Source: Amphibalanus amphitrite
Lineage: Eukaryota; Arthropoda; Thecostraca; Balanomorpha; Balanidae
Assembly (NCBI RefSeq): GCF_019059575.1
Contig: NW_024881520.1
Span: forward strand, 1,054,001 to 1,118,000
Length of the DNA: 64,000 nucleotides
Direction: 5' to 3'
Shown piece after piece: positions 24,601 through 36,600 of this stretch (its first letter is position 1; each line of letters opens with the position of its first letter). The notes beneath the pieces are model-generated. The model was not told the origin of the DNA. It searched no databases and saw nothing but the letters and a program-made list of their open reading frames with translations. Both the position numbers and the translations under genes were made by a program.

Positions 24601-27600
24601 GTATCTGTTTCATGTCTCAACTAAGTGTTTCTTCACCCTCCACACACCGTTGGCACCTCTGAAAGACACGTTTCCGGCCGCGCCCGCTACGCCCATCACC
24701 CACGGTCACCCCGTCCGTCCGCGCGCTGTCGTCCGCCGTCTCCTGTCTCTCCTGACGCACGAGGAAGTAACCCTCCCCGGTCTGTCTGCCTGCCGCTGCG
24801 GCTATTCTGGTCCGCCAGCCGGCGCCGGCAGCGACGGCTGTACGATTGCCACGGACGGCTGGAAGCGTCGCCACGGCCCCGGTGGCACAGGCTTTACGGC
24901 TACCGGGAACAGCGGAGACGGCGGGGAGGGGAGCGGAGACGGCCGAGACGTTCGAGACGATAGGAGGGAGCCGAAATGGTGGCGAGGGAGCCGAAACGAT
25001 GGCGATTGGTAGACGATCTGAAATAGGATGGGCAGCGCAAGACGTGTCTTGGTTTCTGGAGACTGCGGCAAGAATAGTTGGATGTTCTTTGATTCATCTT
25101 ATCTGAGTCGTGATCCAAGCTTCGGAGGCATTATCGCTGTTGTTATATATTTGCTGCCTTCCTGATGGTAGGTGCTGATAAAAAGCTCTATTTCGGTTTT
25201 GCACCATTCTATGATCATTTTCATGTTCTTCCTCTAAAGTCAGTCGCTTGCTTGTTTACAGAAACAGCCTTTTCCTTTCAGATACGCCTCGAGAGTCGAG
25301 AATAGGAATGATTTAACGAAACTTCAGTGCTTCGGCTGACGTTAATCAATGGCTCAAACTTGTAAACGGCACAAAAGACCGACAAGGAACTCGAGATAAA
25401 CAATCTCCGAAGGCGGAGAACTACAGCGTTGTTGTACTAAATCGAGTTTCGAGTCATCAATACAGGCTTGCCGCCGTGTGGCCACCCACGCCCTCACTAC
25501 ATTAATGGCTCTCAGTCTCCCATACTTGGCTATCGCTGGCGAAAGTTGTGCGTTCCCTGACGGCGCGCGTCGCTCGTATGGTCCACCTCAGTCCGCCCAC
25601 TTCTAGCGCTGTTCGGGCCGAGAGACTCGCACCGTGATGGGACACTGCCGGATGGGCATAGACCGATGGAGCTTTGGTGACAGCGACCAGCGTTAGAGGT
25701 TCGACTGCTCACCTCCCCAACCCGTCTGCGTTTCCTCCTCAGCAGTGGCCGCGGAGGGCTGCCGGCTGGTTTCTTGGCACTATGGCCGCGGGCTTCGGAG
25801 GGCTCATAAGCTCTCGGGCGGTGTTTCCCCGGTGCCTGGAGGGTTAGCTGGCTCCCGGGTGCGCGCGGGGGCTGACTGGCCCAGGCGCTCATCCGCCGGC
25901 GCGCGGAGGGCTGGCTGGCTGGCTCCCGGGCGCGCGGAGGGCTGGGACTGGCTGGCTCCCGGGCGCGCGCGGAGGCGGATGAAAATCGATGGCTGCCGTC
26001 TCTCGGGGACGGGCGGGACCGGTCGGTCGGCAGGCTCAAACAGAGCACTAAGTGGAGGCTCAGACATGGCTCAAACACGACTAAATGGAAGCTGACACAT
26101 GAACACTAATGGAGGCTCAGACATGGCTCAAACACTCCACATGGCTCAGACACGACTCAAACACTACATGACTCAGACACGGCACTGATGGTGGCTCAAA
26201 CAGGTCACTGAATGTAGACTGCTACGTGGCTTAGACATGGTGCTAAATGGTGTCTCAGACGCGGCACACTAAGTGGTGCTCAGACACGGTCCGAGTGAGC
26301 AACTAAATGGTGGCTTAGGCATGACTCAAACACACCATTAAATGGAGACTGATAGATTCCTCAAACGCGCCACTTAATGGAGGCTCGAGACCAGAGCTGG
26401 GCGAGTTCCTCGATTTTCGGTAGTGCGTTAGCGTTCCTGCGTTCCTCCGGCCGCGGTTAGTGCGTACCTGGAATAGCGTTCCTCAATTTTTTTTCGTTCG
26501 GTGCGTTAGCGTTCCTGCGTTCCTCCCTCAAAAATACCGCCGAACCACGCGGCGCGGGCCCAACCAAACACGGGGCGAATCGATCACAGAATACCCAGAA
26601 TGGCGACGTGGGGCCGAAAAGCAACTCGACATCTCTTTTCCGAATCGAATATCTGAAATACGTTTTACCAATATCATCCGTAGGGTTTTCAACAAAAATA
26701 CGACCTGCTTAAAAAAAAACAATAGTAAGTTAAAAGATGTATCTTAGTAAAAGTTATCATATTTACTTTACACATTTAATGCCTGAAACTGAATCGAATA
26801 GTAAACATCACCACTAATTTTTTTTTTACACATTTAATGCCTGAAACCGAATCGAATAGTAAACATCACCACCAAATCTAAGCAAGCCTTCCTCGATTCG
26901 ACCGACAAGTGGCGCCTCTACCGGCAAACACACGTACTCGAGATTCAAAAATTTGACACAGAGGTCATTGGCAGCAATATAATTTTTCGGGTGGTTCCGC
27001 AAGAACGCAGGAACGCTTCAAAATTTCGGATGGTGCGTTCCTCTTACTTGCGTTCCTTTGAAAAATTTGCGTTCCTGCGTTCTTGCGTTCCTAAAAAGGG
27101 CGGTGCGTACGTACGGAAGAACGCAGGAACGCACTAAAGGAACGCACTTGCCCAGCTCTGCTCGAGACTTTCACTAATGGTCGCTCAGACTCCAATGTGC
27201 AACTAAATGGTGGCTCACACACGCTGTTCCGACTCGTGACTAAATGGCTGCTCAAGCATTCACACGATTATGCTGGTATGCCGGATAGCGGCGATCAGAA
27301 GTGCGACGCCGGCGAAATACGGTTTCAATGCTTTTGGAATTCAATCGTCATAGCTGGAGGTCGCGTGATACCTGTCAGGCAATGTCCACTTGTAAACTCT
27401 GTGTCCTGTTCCGTATATTTGTTCGTTATGTCGTGCTGCGTCATTGTGGTCCGTTGTTCCTGACCCCCCGTCGTGTTGACCGAATCCCGTTCGTAAGGTC
27501 ACGATTACGGTATTGTTGCCGACAACTGGACCTCCCCCACCGCTCCGCTACCCACTCGGTATTGTCCCTCTCCAGTGTCGCTCATTGTGTGAACGATTGG

Positions 27601-30600
27601 TGCCCAAAAAGCAACGGACATAGCGGTCCAGCTGGTAAAAAAGCACTGATATCGTTTCTGTGATTGTGGGCTGGTTCGTTATATCAGGACGCACAATATC
27701 AGGCACTGAAGTCTGCATTCGCTCAGATTCTGCGTTCCTTTCGACCTACTGAAGTCTGCATTCGCATGCTGCGTGCCTCCTTCTGCGCTGCTCGGGTGAA
27801 AAAATGTGCTCTCAGGATGAGAACGATTACCAACCTCAGCGCCCATCGCCTGATTGCTTGATTAATGATGCATCAAACCAATCAGTCGGTGAGGACTGAA
27901 GGCGCTGCTGAGCCTGAAATCACCAGTTCCAAGTCGTCAGATCAGACGAAGTGGCCCGCTCGGCCGGCACTGCGGTGGCGCCGATTGTTTCTGACCTGTG
28001 GTGTCGCACGTCGCGCGCCTGCCCGGACCAATGAGGTGGTGACGAACAGGGTCCGGTCGGCAGCGGCACTCCCCGGAGGCTCGCGAGCCGACGCGGCCCG
28101 CTCCGCTCAGTGTTTACACTGGCGGCTGGCCGCTCCCGACGGAGAGGGACGCAGAACGCTCGGGCCTCGGACCGACGGACGCAGATAGACCGGACCAACG
28201 TCTGTGGTGGCTCCTCTGGCCGCTCAGTCTGTCCCGAATGGGGTCCGAACGATATACGGGCGAGGAAAGTCTTGACTGATTGTTCGGTGATCTCATATTG
28301 GTTAGTTCTAAGTTGTAACCATACACGTAATGAGTGGTTTCGTAATGTGATGTTTTTGTGTTTATTTATTGTCTGATGTGAGCGCACCGCCCGGCTCCAG
28401 TGCCATGTTTATGTCTGAGGTCGGTCGCCGCCCGTTCGCGGTCACTCACTGTGCAGTGGATCTCTGTCTGCCGGCCAGGCTGACGTCACTGGTTAAAGCG
28501 GGCCGACTGCGGCACCGCTGCGAACGTAGGGCTTTCTCGTTATTCTGCTCATGCACTCCGGTCAGAGGGCGGGACGGAGAGCAGTCGTTTCCGCCAAAAC
28601 ATGTTTTCTGGAATGCGCGGCGGAAGGCGCACCTGACCCGCGCGCCGCTGGCCGGTACCGTGACTCAGAGGGCTGTACTCGGCCGGTCCGGTGACGCTCC
28701 GCTGGACTCTGCCCCCAGCCACCAGGGCAACTACCCAGTTATTTAGGTGTGGGGTTGGGCCGTGCTAGCGGCTAGTCAGATGACTTTAAGGATTAATAGT
28801 TTTGCTGTGCGTTTATCCTCTGGAAGGCTGATATAATTCACCTTGCGCAATTCCAGGTGTGATATCCTTAAGCTGGTGCGTTTGTAGTTACATTGTTCCT
28901 TCCGTATTATGAGGCTGTTAAAATTCCGGTCCCGTGTCGAGCTGTTAGGCCGTGTTATTGTCATTCCGCTCCTGAAAGCACCTGTGTTCTCCGCCGGAAG
29001 TGTCTGGGCCCGGGCGGAAGGGCTCGGCATTGTGTTCCGCTCGGCGTTTGTTCGTCTGCCGTCCCCGTGACGGTCACTGACCCATGGTGTCACCACGCGG
29101 ACCTTCCGCCGTCAACAGGTCAGGCTGACTGCCACACCGCGCCGCCGCGCCGGGCTATCCCCGACGTTCGTCATTGTCACCACGTGCGTCTGTGTTTCCT
29201 CCCTGACCCGTCTGAGTCGCCTCTGACCCGATCTCTGCTCTGTCCGCAGGCGGCACGCACCGAGGAGCGGCCCGCGCCCGCTCGCAAGGTCACCCAGATG
29301 GCTCACCTGTTCCAGCAGGGTCGACCAGAGCCGGTGGGCGCGCGCACACGCCAAATGTCACCGCTGAAAACGAGCCGTGATGGTGTGGAGCGCGACGTGG
29401 CCGTGGTCCGCACGGAGAGCCACGCGGCGCGCTTCAACAGTGCGCGCGCCCTCTTCGAGAGCATGGCCGAGCGACGACCGGCCGCCGGCGCCGGCGTCGA
29501 GCGACGTCAGAGCGCCAAGGGTGCCCAGGAGCGCAGCCGGTCGTCGGCGCTGGGTGGCGCCGCCTCGCGCTCAGCGTCGGCCGCTTCTCGGCTTGACCGC
29601 GTCTCTCGGTCGCCCTCGCCGCCGCCCGGAGAGCCGCGCAAGCTGAACGGTGTTGGCGCGCGCAAGGCCTCCGTGGACAGTCTGCTGGACAGTGAACCGG
29701 TGGCCGAGGCGCCGGTGCCGGCTCGCCGGCTGGCCGACCCGCTGCGCCGCGCAGAGGTGCTGGCCAGCGCCCGGTGTCCGGACGCTGCCCGGCACGACGG
29801 ACCCGGCCCCGTGGACGCCAAACCCGCGGATGTCGCGGCGGCGAGAGTCAGTGCGAATCGTGTGAGTGAGAAATCGCCAGAGCCGACAGCTGCGGACTCC
29901 AAGTCGGCCAGTGTTCCTCGTGTGGACTCGACACCGGTCGACGTCCATCCCGCGCATGTGAAACCGGACGTGAAACCTGAAGACTCAAAACCTGTGCACA
30001 GTGAAAGAGTGACTCCCGATCGGACGATGGACGACGGCCGGGGGTCTGCGTCGGCGCCCGAGCGGCCGCTCAGCGCCTCCGGTCTGGACGAGGTGCCCAC
30101 GCGCGGTCCCAGCTGCACCGATGACGCGTCGACGAGCCCGGCGCGCCGTCACCAGCACAGTCGCGAGCTGGTGAACCGGCAGCGTAACTGGATGGCTCAC
30201 TTCACGGGGCGGCGCGCCGACCGGAGCTCTGTGTCACCGGAGGGGGACGGACTGGACGGCGGAGCTCGGACACCGCCCGCCGCGGGCACCACCGGACCAG
30301 GTGACTGGGGAGCTCAGTGAGGGTGGACTGCGTGTGATCTGGGGCTATTGTGCAGGTTTTTAGATTGCATTAGTGTGTGTTCTGAGGGATGAAGTTAGGT
30401 AGGTCGATTGCAAGCATTCTGTTTTATAGGTATGTGTTAAGTTTCTAAGTTTTATGAAAGTTCTGCACATAAGTAGTACCATAACCTATCAGAATGTCAA
30501 TCATATTGTAATGAAGAAGGAAATTTTAGAATGGCTTGAATAGCTCAACACGTTTTTTTCGAAGTGGATTACAAATTACATTGACGCCACCATAAAATAG

Positions 30601-33600
30601 TTTCTAGAATTAATCTAAAGCTGCAATATGGTGCTTCTCCGTAGTCATAACAATCACGCCCACCGCACTGCATGAGCCGTGGTACGTCAACGAAAGCCTT
30701 TTACACCCCATGACCCGACCTCCTGGGAACCATGACAACCGGTGTTATCCGCCTCCGTAGTTTGTCTGGACTCGGGAGCTTGGAGTCTAAATGAAAACCG
30801 CCCAGCCCTAACTCCATGGCGATGTCCTAATCGGCTCATCTAAAGTGCTCCATAGAAAGTATGCCGCTGAGTGTTTTGTTCCCACTTGGAGTGTTGTCCA
30901 CTAGTTGAATTGGGGTCGTAGGGACGGAACTCCGGTTCCGGAGGGATATGGTGTCTGGGTGGTTTCTTTGATTGCCGCCTGCTTGGATTAGACATCCGCC
31001 CGTTTCATGATATACGCCTGGCGGCCGGCGCTGTGCCGCTGGTCGGGCGGCGCCTCTGACTCACCAGCGTCCTGTGTTTGTTGTTGCAGCGCGTACGGCC
31101 GTGCGCCCGGCCGAGAAACCCTACGTGGACCGCAGTCACAAGCCGACGCCACAGAAGCTGGTGCAGCGACCGGTGGTGTCCCTGCCCAAGCCTCAACTGT
31201 CGCCCGTGCGCGGCTCGTCGCCGCCGGCGGGCCCCGCGTTTGTCACCCCGCCGCCGGTCGTCGCACCGTCAGCTGACACGTCACCGTCGCTGGCGTCTCC
31301 GGCGCTACCGTCTCGGACGCCGGCGGCGCCCCCAGCTCGATCCGAGCCGGCCACGCCCGCCGCGCCGGTCCCCGCCGTGCGGACGGAGGCTCCGGCGCCG
31401 CGGCCTGTGCCCGGTACCGAGCCGGTGCCGGCCGCTGAGGAGCGCGTCCAGGCCCCGGCCGCCGCGGAGCGCGTGCCGGCCTCCACCGCCGTCCACTCGG
31501 TGGAGGAGTCTGACCGGCCGGCCGTGTCACCCCGAGTGGTCCGTGGAAGCTCACCCTCAGTGCGCCAGGCCGTCGGTGAGGCAATGCTGCGGCTGGACAT
31601 GGGTCCGCCTGCGCCGCCGCCCACTCCAGCACTACCCATCGCCAGCCTGGACTCCCTGGAGTCGCTGGACCGCGTACCGTCCCGGGATGTGGAACCGCCC
31701 GCGGCGAGGCCGACGGCGCTACCGGTGGCGTCCGCGCCTCCGGCGTCTGCCACCTCACCTCTGGTATCACCCAGCTCCGATCGAGTGCGCATCATCCAGG
31801 AGGAAATAATCGTGGTGGAGACGCGTAGCGGGCCGTCCTCGCCGCTGGCCAGCCCCCGGCCTCCGAGCTCGCCCAGCGGTCCGCAGCAGCGCTCCGGCAG
31901 TCTCACGGGCTCGCCGCCGGCGAGTCCGAAGAAGACGCCGCGCTCGCCCTCGCCAGTGGCTGCTCCGGCCGTCGGTGACACATCGAAACCTTCTGTGACG
32001 GTCGATAGAGAGCGACAGGAAGGCTTTGCGTCCCCGCCGGCGGCCGACCAGATGCCGGTGCCTGCAGCCACCGTCTCCCAACCACAGGACGAGGTGGTAG
32101 TCCCTCCCGAAGCTGTCTCCCGGCCGGTGGACAAGACAGCCGTCCCTCCCTCGGCCCTCCCCAGGCCAGTGGACGAAGCGCCGGTCCCTCCTGAATCTCT
32201 ATCCCGGCCACTGGATGAGGCGGTGATCCCTCCCAAGGTCTTCTCCCAACCTGTGAACCAGCCATCAGTCCCCGAGAAACTCGCGGTGGATGAAGCGCCG
32301 GTGGAGGCGCGAGTGGCCGCCGCGACTGTGGAGCAGGCCCCAGCCGTCTCCCCGCTTCCCTCACGGCCGGCGGACGGGACCGGCGCCGTTTCTCCGTCCT
32401 GCTCGCCGGGTGATCGCGGGACGTTCGTGGACTCCTTTGTAGAGGAGGAGGCGGACGGCTCCCCACGTCTGGATGACGCCCTGGTCGGCTCCCCGGGCGG
32501 TGAGGAGAGCTCGGTCCGCTCGCCGCAGTCGCCCGAGCTGGCCGATCAGCTACAGGACATGCCGTACGATGACACCGTGTTCAGCGCCCAGATGGACCAG
32601 ATTCAGGTGAGGAGGCCGGTGGCCGGGTGAGGGGACCGCGGGATGTATGCATCGCTTGATGCAGTGGACAATGCCTTGGAATTGTGAATTTTGGTCCTGG
32701 TCCCGGAGAATAAAATCTGTCCGGAGCACCGGCCAACTTTTAGAACACTCAACAGGAAAATCATATGTTTGGCCCAATGTGACAGTTGATAAGATGAGTG
32801 TTCTCTCAATGCTATAGTTGCATGTTTTAGGCGTAATAATAGCAGTTTTCATGACACATGCTGGAAATTTAAAAGATTTCAGGTGCCGGAGTATAAATTT
32901 GTAAAGGAGAACAAAATCGTTTGGACCCGACTGGGACCAGCAAAGGGCCTTATTTCCTACAATGGGCCAGTGCACCGCCGGGTTTACGATCAGCGGGGTG
33001 TAGGGACTGCCGGGTCATTTGCACCAGGGACCTCGGGGGTGGTTGGAGCCGTTATGGAAACCCACTGTGCGCAGGGGCTGTTAGGTGGAGTGGAGGCTGT
33101 ATGCAGGGGCTCTTTGAAGTGATCGCTGGAAGTGGACTGTGGGATAACGAGGGGTCAGGGTTTTTTCGTCATATTTGCCAAGTTAGGGATAGCGAGGCGA
33201 GTTATGCGTCTTCATCCATCACAAGAGATTGATTTGAGAACCCCTAAAAGCAGTCATTGTTACTGTTTGTTCCGTCTGTGATTTTATCCAGACTCTGCTA
33301 TAGGTACCGCCTTGCGTGTATATTCTCCGTTCATAGTTCTCTGTCACATTGTCATCATACAGCTCCTCTGAAAACAAGCACCCGCCGCCCGCGAGTTCCG
33401 GCCGCCACCTGCCGAATGTATGGACAGCGCCTATATCGAGACACCACAAACAGACAGCTGTTTATTTCTTCAGCTTTCGGCCCAGAAATAGACATCATGT
33501 GCCTCTGATTTTTTACCGGACTATTTCGGGCCGTGTTTGTTTGCTTATCACGGAGGTATGATCGTATTCTTGTAATGGTGCTGTCAATGAGCTCAGTATT

Positions 33601-36600
33601 CGACGCTAGTTTGGAAATACCTGCAACCGGAGTAGTTCTACCTATGGGAGTCGTAGTCGTAGTCGTATGCAAATCGTAGAGTAGATCCACCAGTCGTAGT
33701 CGAGTCGGAGTCGTAGTCCTCTCGTATCCGTGTATATCCGACAGTTTGTGAGCTAGTCCGAGGATCAAATCCATGCGAACTCCGACGTGTGTCCGCTAGT
33801 TCTGAATGTGTGTCCGTGCGTCCACCAGTCGTGCCCGTATCCGTTTGTCCGCCAGTTCTTACCATATCCCTGTGTCCGCCATTCTGTATACGTCTTCCCA
33901 CTCTGTGTCTGTGTGTCCGTCAGTCATGTGTCCGTCAGTTCTGAGTGACTGCGTGTCCGCGTGTCTGTTAGTTCTGTGTCCTTGCGTCCGCCAGTTCGGC
34001 TCATCTGACCATGTGTCCGCTATTTCTGACCGTGGCTGTGTGTCCTTGTGTCCGCCAATGCGGCTCATCTGACCATGTCCCTATGTCCTCCAGTTCGGCT
34101 CGTCCCCGGTGCTACTCGAGGAGGCCTGGGAGGGCAGCTACAGTGAGGAGCCCGAGTCGATGACTCCTGAGGAGGCTGACCAGCTCCTCAGCACGCGGTA
34201 AGGGCTCGGGTGACTCTGACCTCAAATACTGGCCGGCAGGGCAGCTGACTGGCGGCTGGGCTGACGTCATTCCTTGAGCTTTGAAGTTAACGTTTACGTG
34301 TTTTGAGCCTTGATATCTGATTCAGCGCAAATCAAAGTATAGTTGAGATGGGAGGGTGACCGCTTTCTTTCATTGTAGATTAGCACCTCAGTCGGCATGT
34401 GTCGCCATGCTATTGGGCGATTTAGTTGAGTGCCTCATCAAAAGTGGTAGGTGCTTCAAATCGTGTCGTATCTTCGAACGACGTTAATTTAGTTTAGTCA
34501 AATGTTTATCCTACCGTGAGCTCCTTGCAGCGGGCAGACTTAGTACGTTCGTGTACTGGTGGCAGTGCCCCAAGCCTCATTTATGATTGGCTGCACAGCT
34601 GACCACCCTGACCTTGTTTCAGGTCAAAGGAACTTCTGCTGGCAGAAGACAACCAAAAAACCACCCCCGAACACCCGGAGACTGCCACGCAGCCACCTCA
34701 GCCGCTGCAGAATGGTGTGGACGCACTCAGCCAATCACCTTCCAGAGCTGCCGAACCGAGCCAATCAACGTCCTCGAGCGAGCCAGCTGACCAATCAGCG
34801 CCCGCGGCCGAGCCGGTGCACCAATCAGAGCCGGGTCCAAGCAGCTCCCACCTGCGCTGCGAGCTGCTTGTCACCGATGAGGGGACGCTGAGCGTCATCT
34901 ATGACGACAACGCGCCGCGGGTTCGCTACTTCATGGAGGTGAGGATGTGATTGTGATCCGGCTGGTGGGCTGACTGCTGTACCGCCAGACTGGCTGTGTT
35001 CGAGCACGGATCGGGTGGCAACTGGGATATTCGCGCCGGGGGATACTGTCTGAAGGCGCTTACTTGAGTGGGAAATTTTTTGAGCTAGAAGTTGGTGACC
35101 ATAGACCTAGTCTGTACTCCGAGGTCTGTGTGATGACCCTCTGACCCCCCCCCCTCCCCTCCTCTCGTCTGGTCAGGTGACGGAGGAGGAGGGTGTCCAT
35201 TTCCTGGAGGACGGCCACCACTGGGAGCACGGGCCGCCGCTGCCCGACCACGACGAGGACGATGTGGAGGTCGGAGACGCATGGAAGCCGCCGTCGCGAC
35301 TCAGGTTCAGTCAGCAGCCCATCAAGGTATGTATTTAGCGAAGGAGGCAGGCCTGGACAAGGTGCCTCGACTGGAGGCAGGAAGGAAGGGAGAAGGGGCT
35401 ATGGGGAAGGGACTGAAGTGTGTGTGTGGCGGGGGGGGGGGGCGGCGCGTGAAAAATTCGTTAAAGGCTGGAGGGAGGACTGATGGTATAGGTGTTTGGG
35501 ATGGCTGTTCTGAGTTTGATTGGGTATTTTATGCAAAGCTGTGGAGTGTGGAGCCTAGTGAACCATTTAGATTATTGGACTCAGTTGTAACGAAGATTCA
35601 TGTTGTTATTTCTGTCTTAATTTGTTTCATGGAAAATATGTAAGTGAAGTGCGTGGGCTGATGATTCTATTGTAAATGGCCTGTTCCCTCATATATCTCA
35701 TGTCATTTCACGTATTCTGGTAACTAATTGCATGCTAAAAACTCATGCTAATGATGCCTTGTCATTATCCCACGAATTTCGACAGATTATGACTGGATCG
35801 AATGTTCCCTCATTAGCGGCCGATTACCCAATTACACAGAGTCCATCAGTCCCCACTCGCGACTGTCAGTGTGCTGTCAGTCGGTATTTGGGCCGCGGCT
35901 ATCCGATGCTAACCCTCCATGACCCCGTCCCGGTCCCTGTACTCCCACAGGTATACAGCACCTACACTGCCGAGGAGTACGACCGAAAGAACGACGACGT
36001 CGACCCTGTGGCGGCGTCGGCTGAATACGAGCTCGAGCGACGTGAGTGGGAAGCGGGGCTGGTGTGGAGGCCGGGTAATCCCAACTGTCTGTGGAGGGAG
36101 GGGAAAGAAGGGGATGGTTGGACTCTCATGCGAGGGTTAGAGGTTGAAGAGCCGGAGCAAGAACGGCTGGACCATCTCAGTTGATCATTTTTCGCTCGCT
36201 CTACGATTTCATCCTCGCATTTATCGTGATGGTTTTAAGCTACCACTTCCTGACATAAATCCTCGTAACTATGCCAGGTATGCATACGCCCTAAGCTATG
36301 GTGTGTCAAATTCTTGTCTCGTCCTATATTTGACCTCAATAAATCACTGCTTGTCACCAGTCCCAACTGTTTCCCGGAATGCGGTTATGTCACCTGTTAG
36401 GAATGTGCCCCTAAGCTCGCCATACCGCTGTGGCGCTCACCCCCGCCCAACCCCTTTTCCGAACCTTCCGTGTGCTCGCTGTACGGCTCACTGAGGCACC
36501 CACCCTGGCTCTCCTCTCCCCTGAGGTCACTGTAGCGCCTACGACTGAGGCGCCCGCTCCCCGTCTTTTGTTTCGTAACAGGTGTCGAAAAGATGAACGT

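Larger units (their letters stand above)
26040..27270. repeat. Degenerate CTCAGACATGG minisatellite, interrupted
   Basis: Units of about 35-45 bp share CTAAATGG(T/A)GGCTCAGACATGGCTCAAACAC-like blocks from 26047 to 26391, and resume from 27161 to about 27265 after the hAT-like insertion. Confidence 0.8.
18630..29249 (+). other. Spn intron 1 (10.6 kb)
   Basis: No exon is recognised inside. It holds an (AGTACCGAGTACCAA)-type repeat right at the donor (18630-18748), a GGCGCCC-rich minisatellite (about 20535-20910), a perfect hairpin (20773-20815), a CTCAGACATGG-type minisatellite (26040-27270) and the hAT-like element inside it. Long open frames here, for example at 21.3-22.2 kb and 20.0-20.5 kb, overlap frames on the opposite strand and match nothing I know. 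Confidence 0.6.

Noticed and set aside
28893-29249. In-frame ATG upstream of Spn exon 2 considered as the Spn start
   Set aside because: The added sequence has no family similarity and crosses a good TCTGTCCGCAG acceptor, so it is probably intronic, though an internal promoter near 28.1 kb cannot be excluded.
31193-32236. 347-codon minus-strand frame
   Set aside because: Lies entirely over Spn exon 3, which is supported by splice phase; it is a shadow frame.
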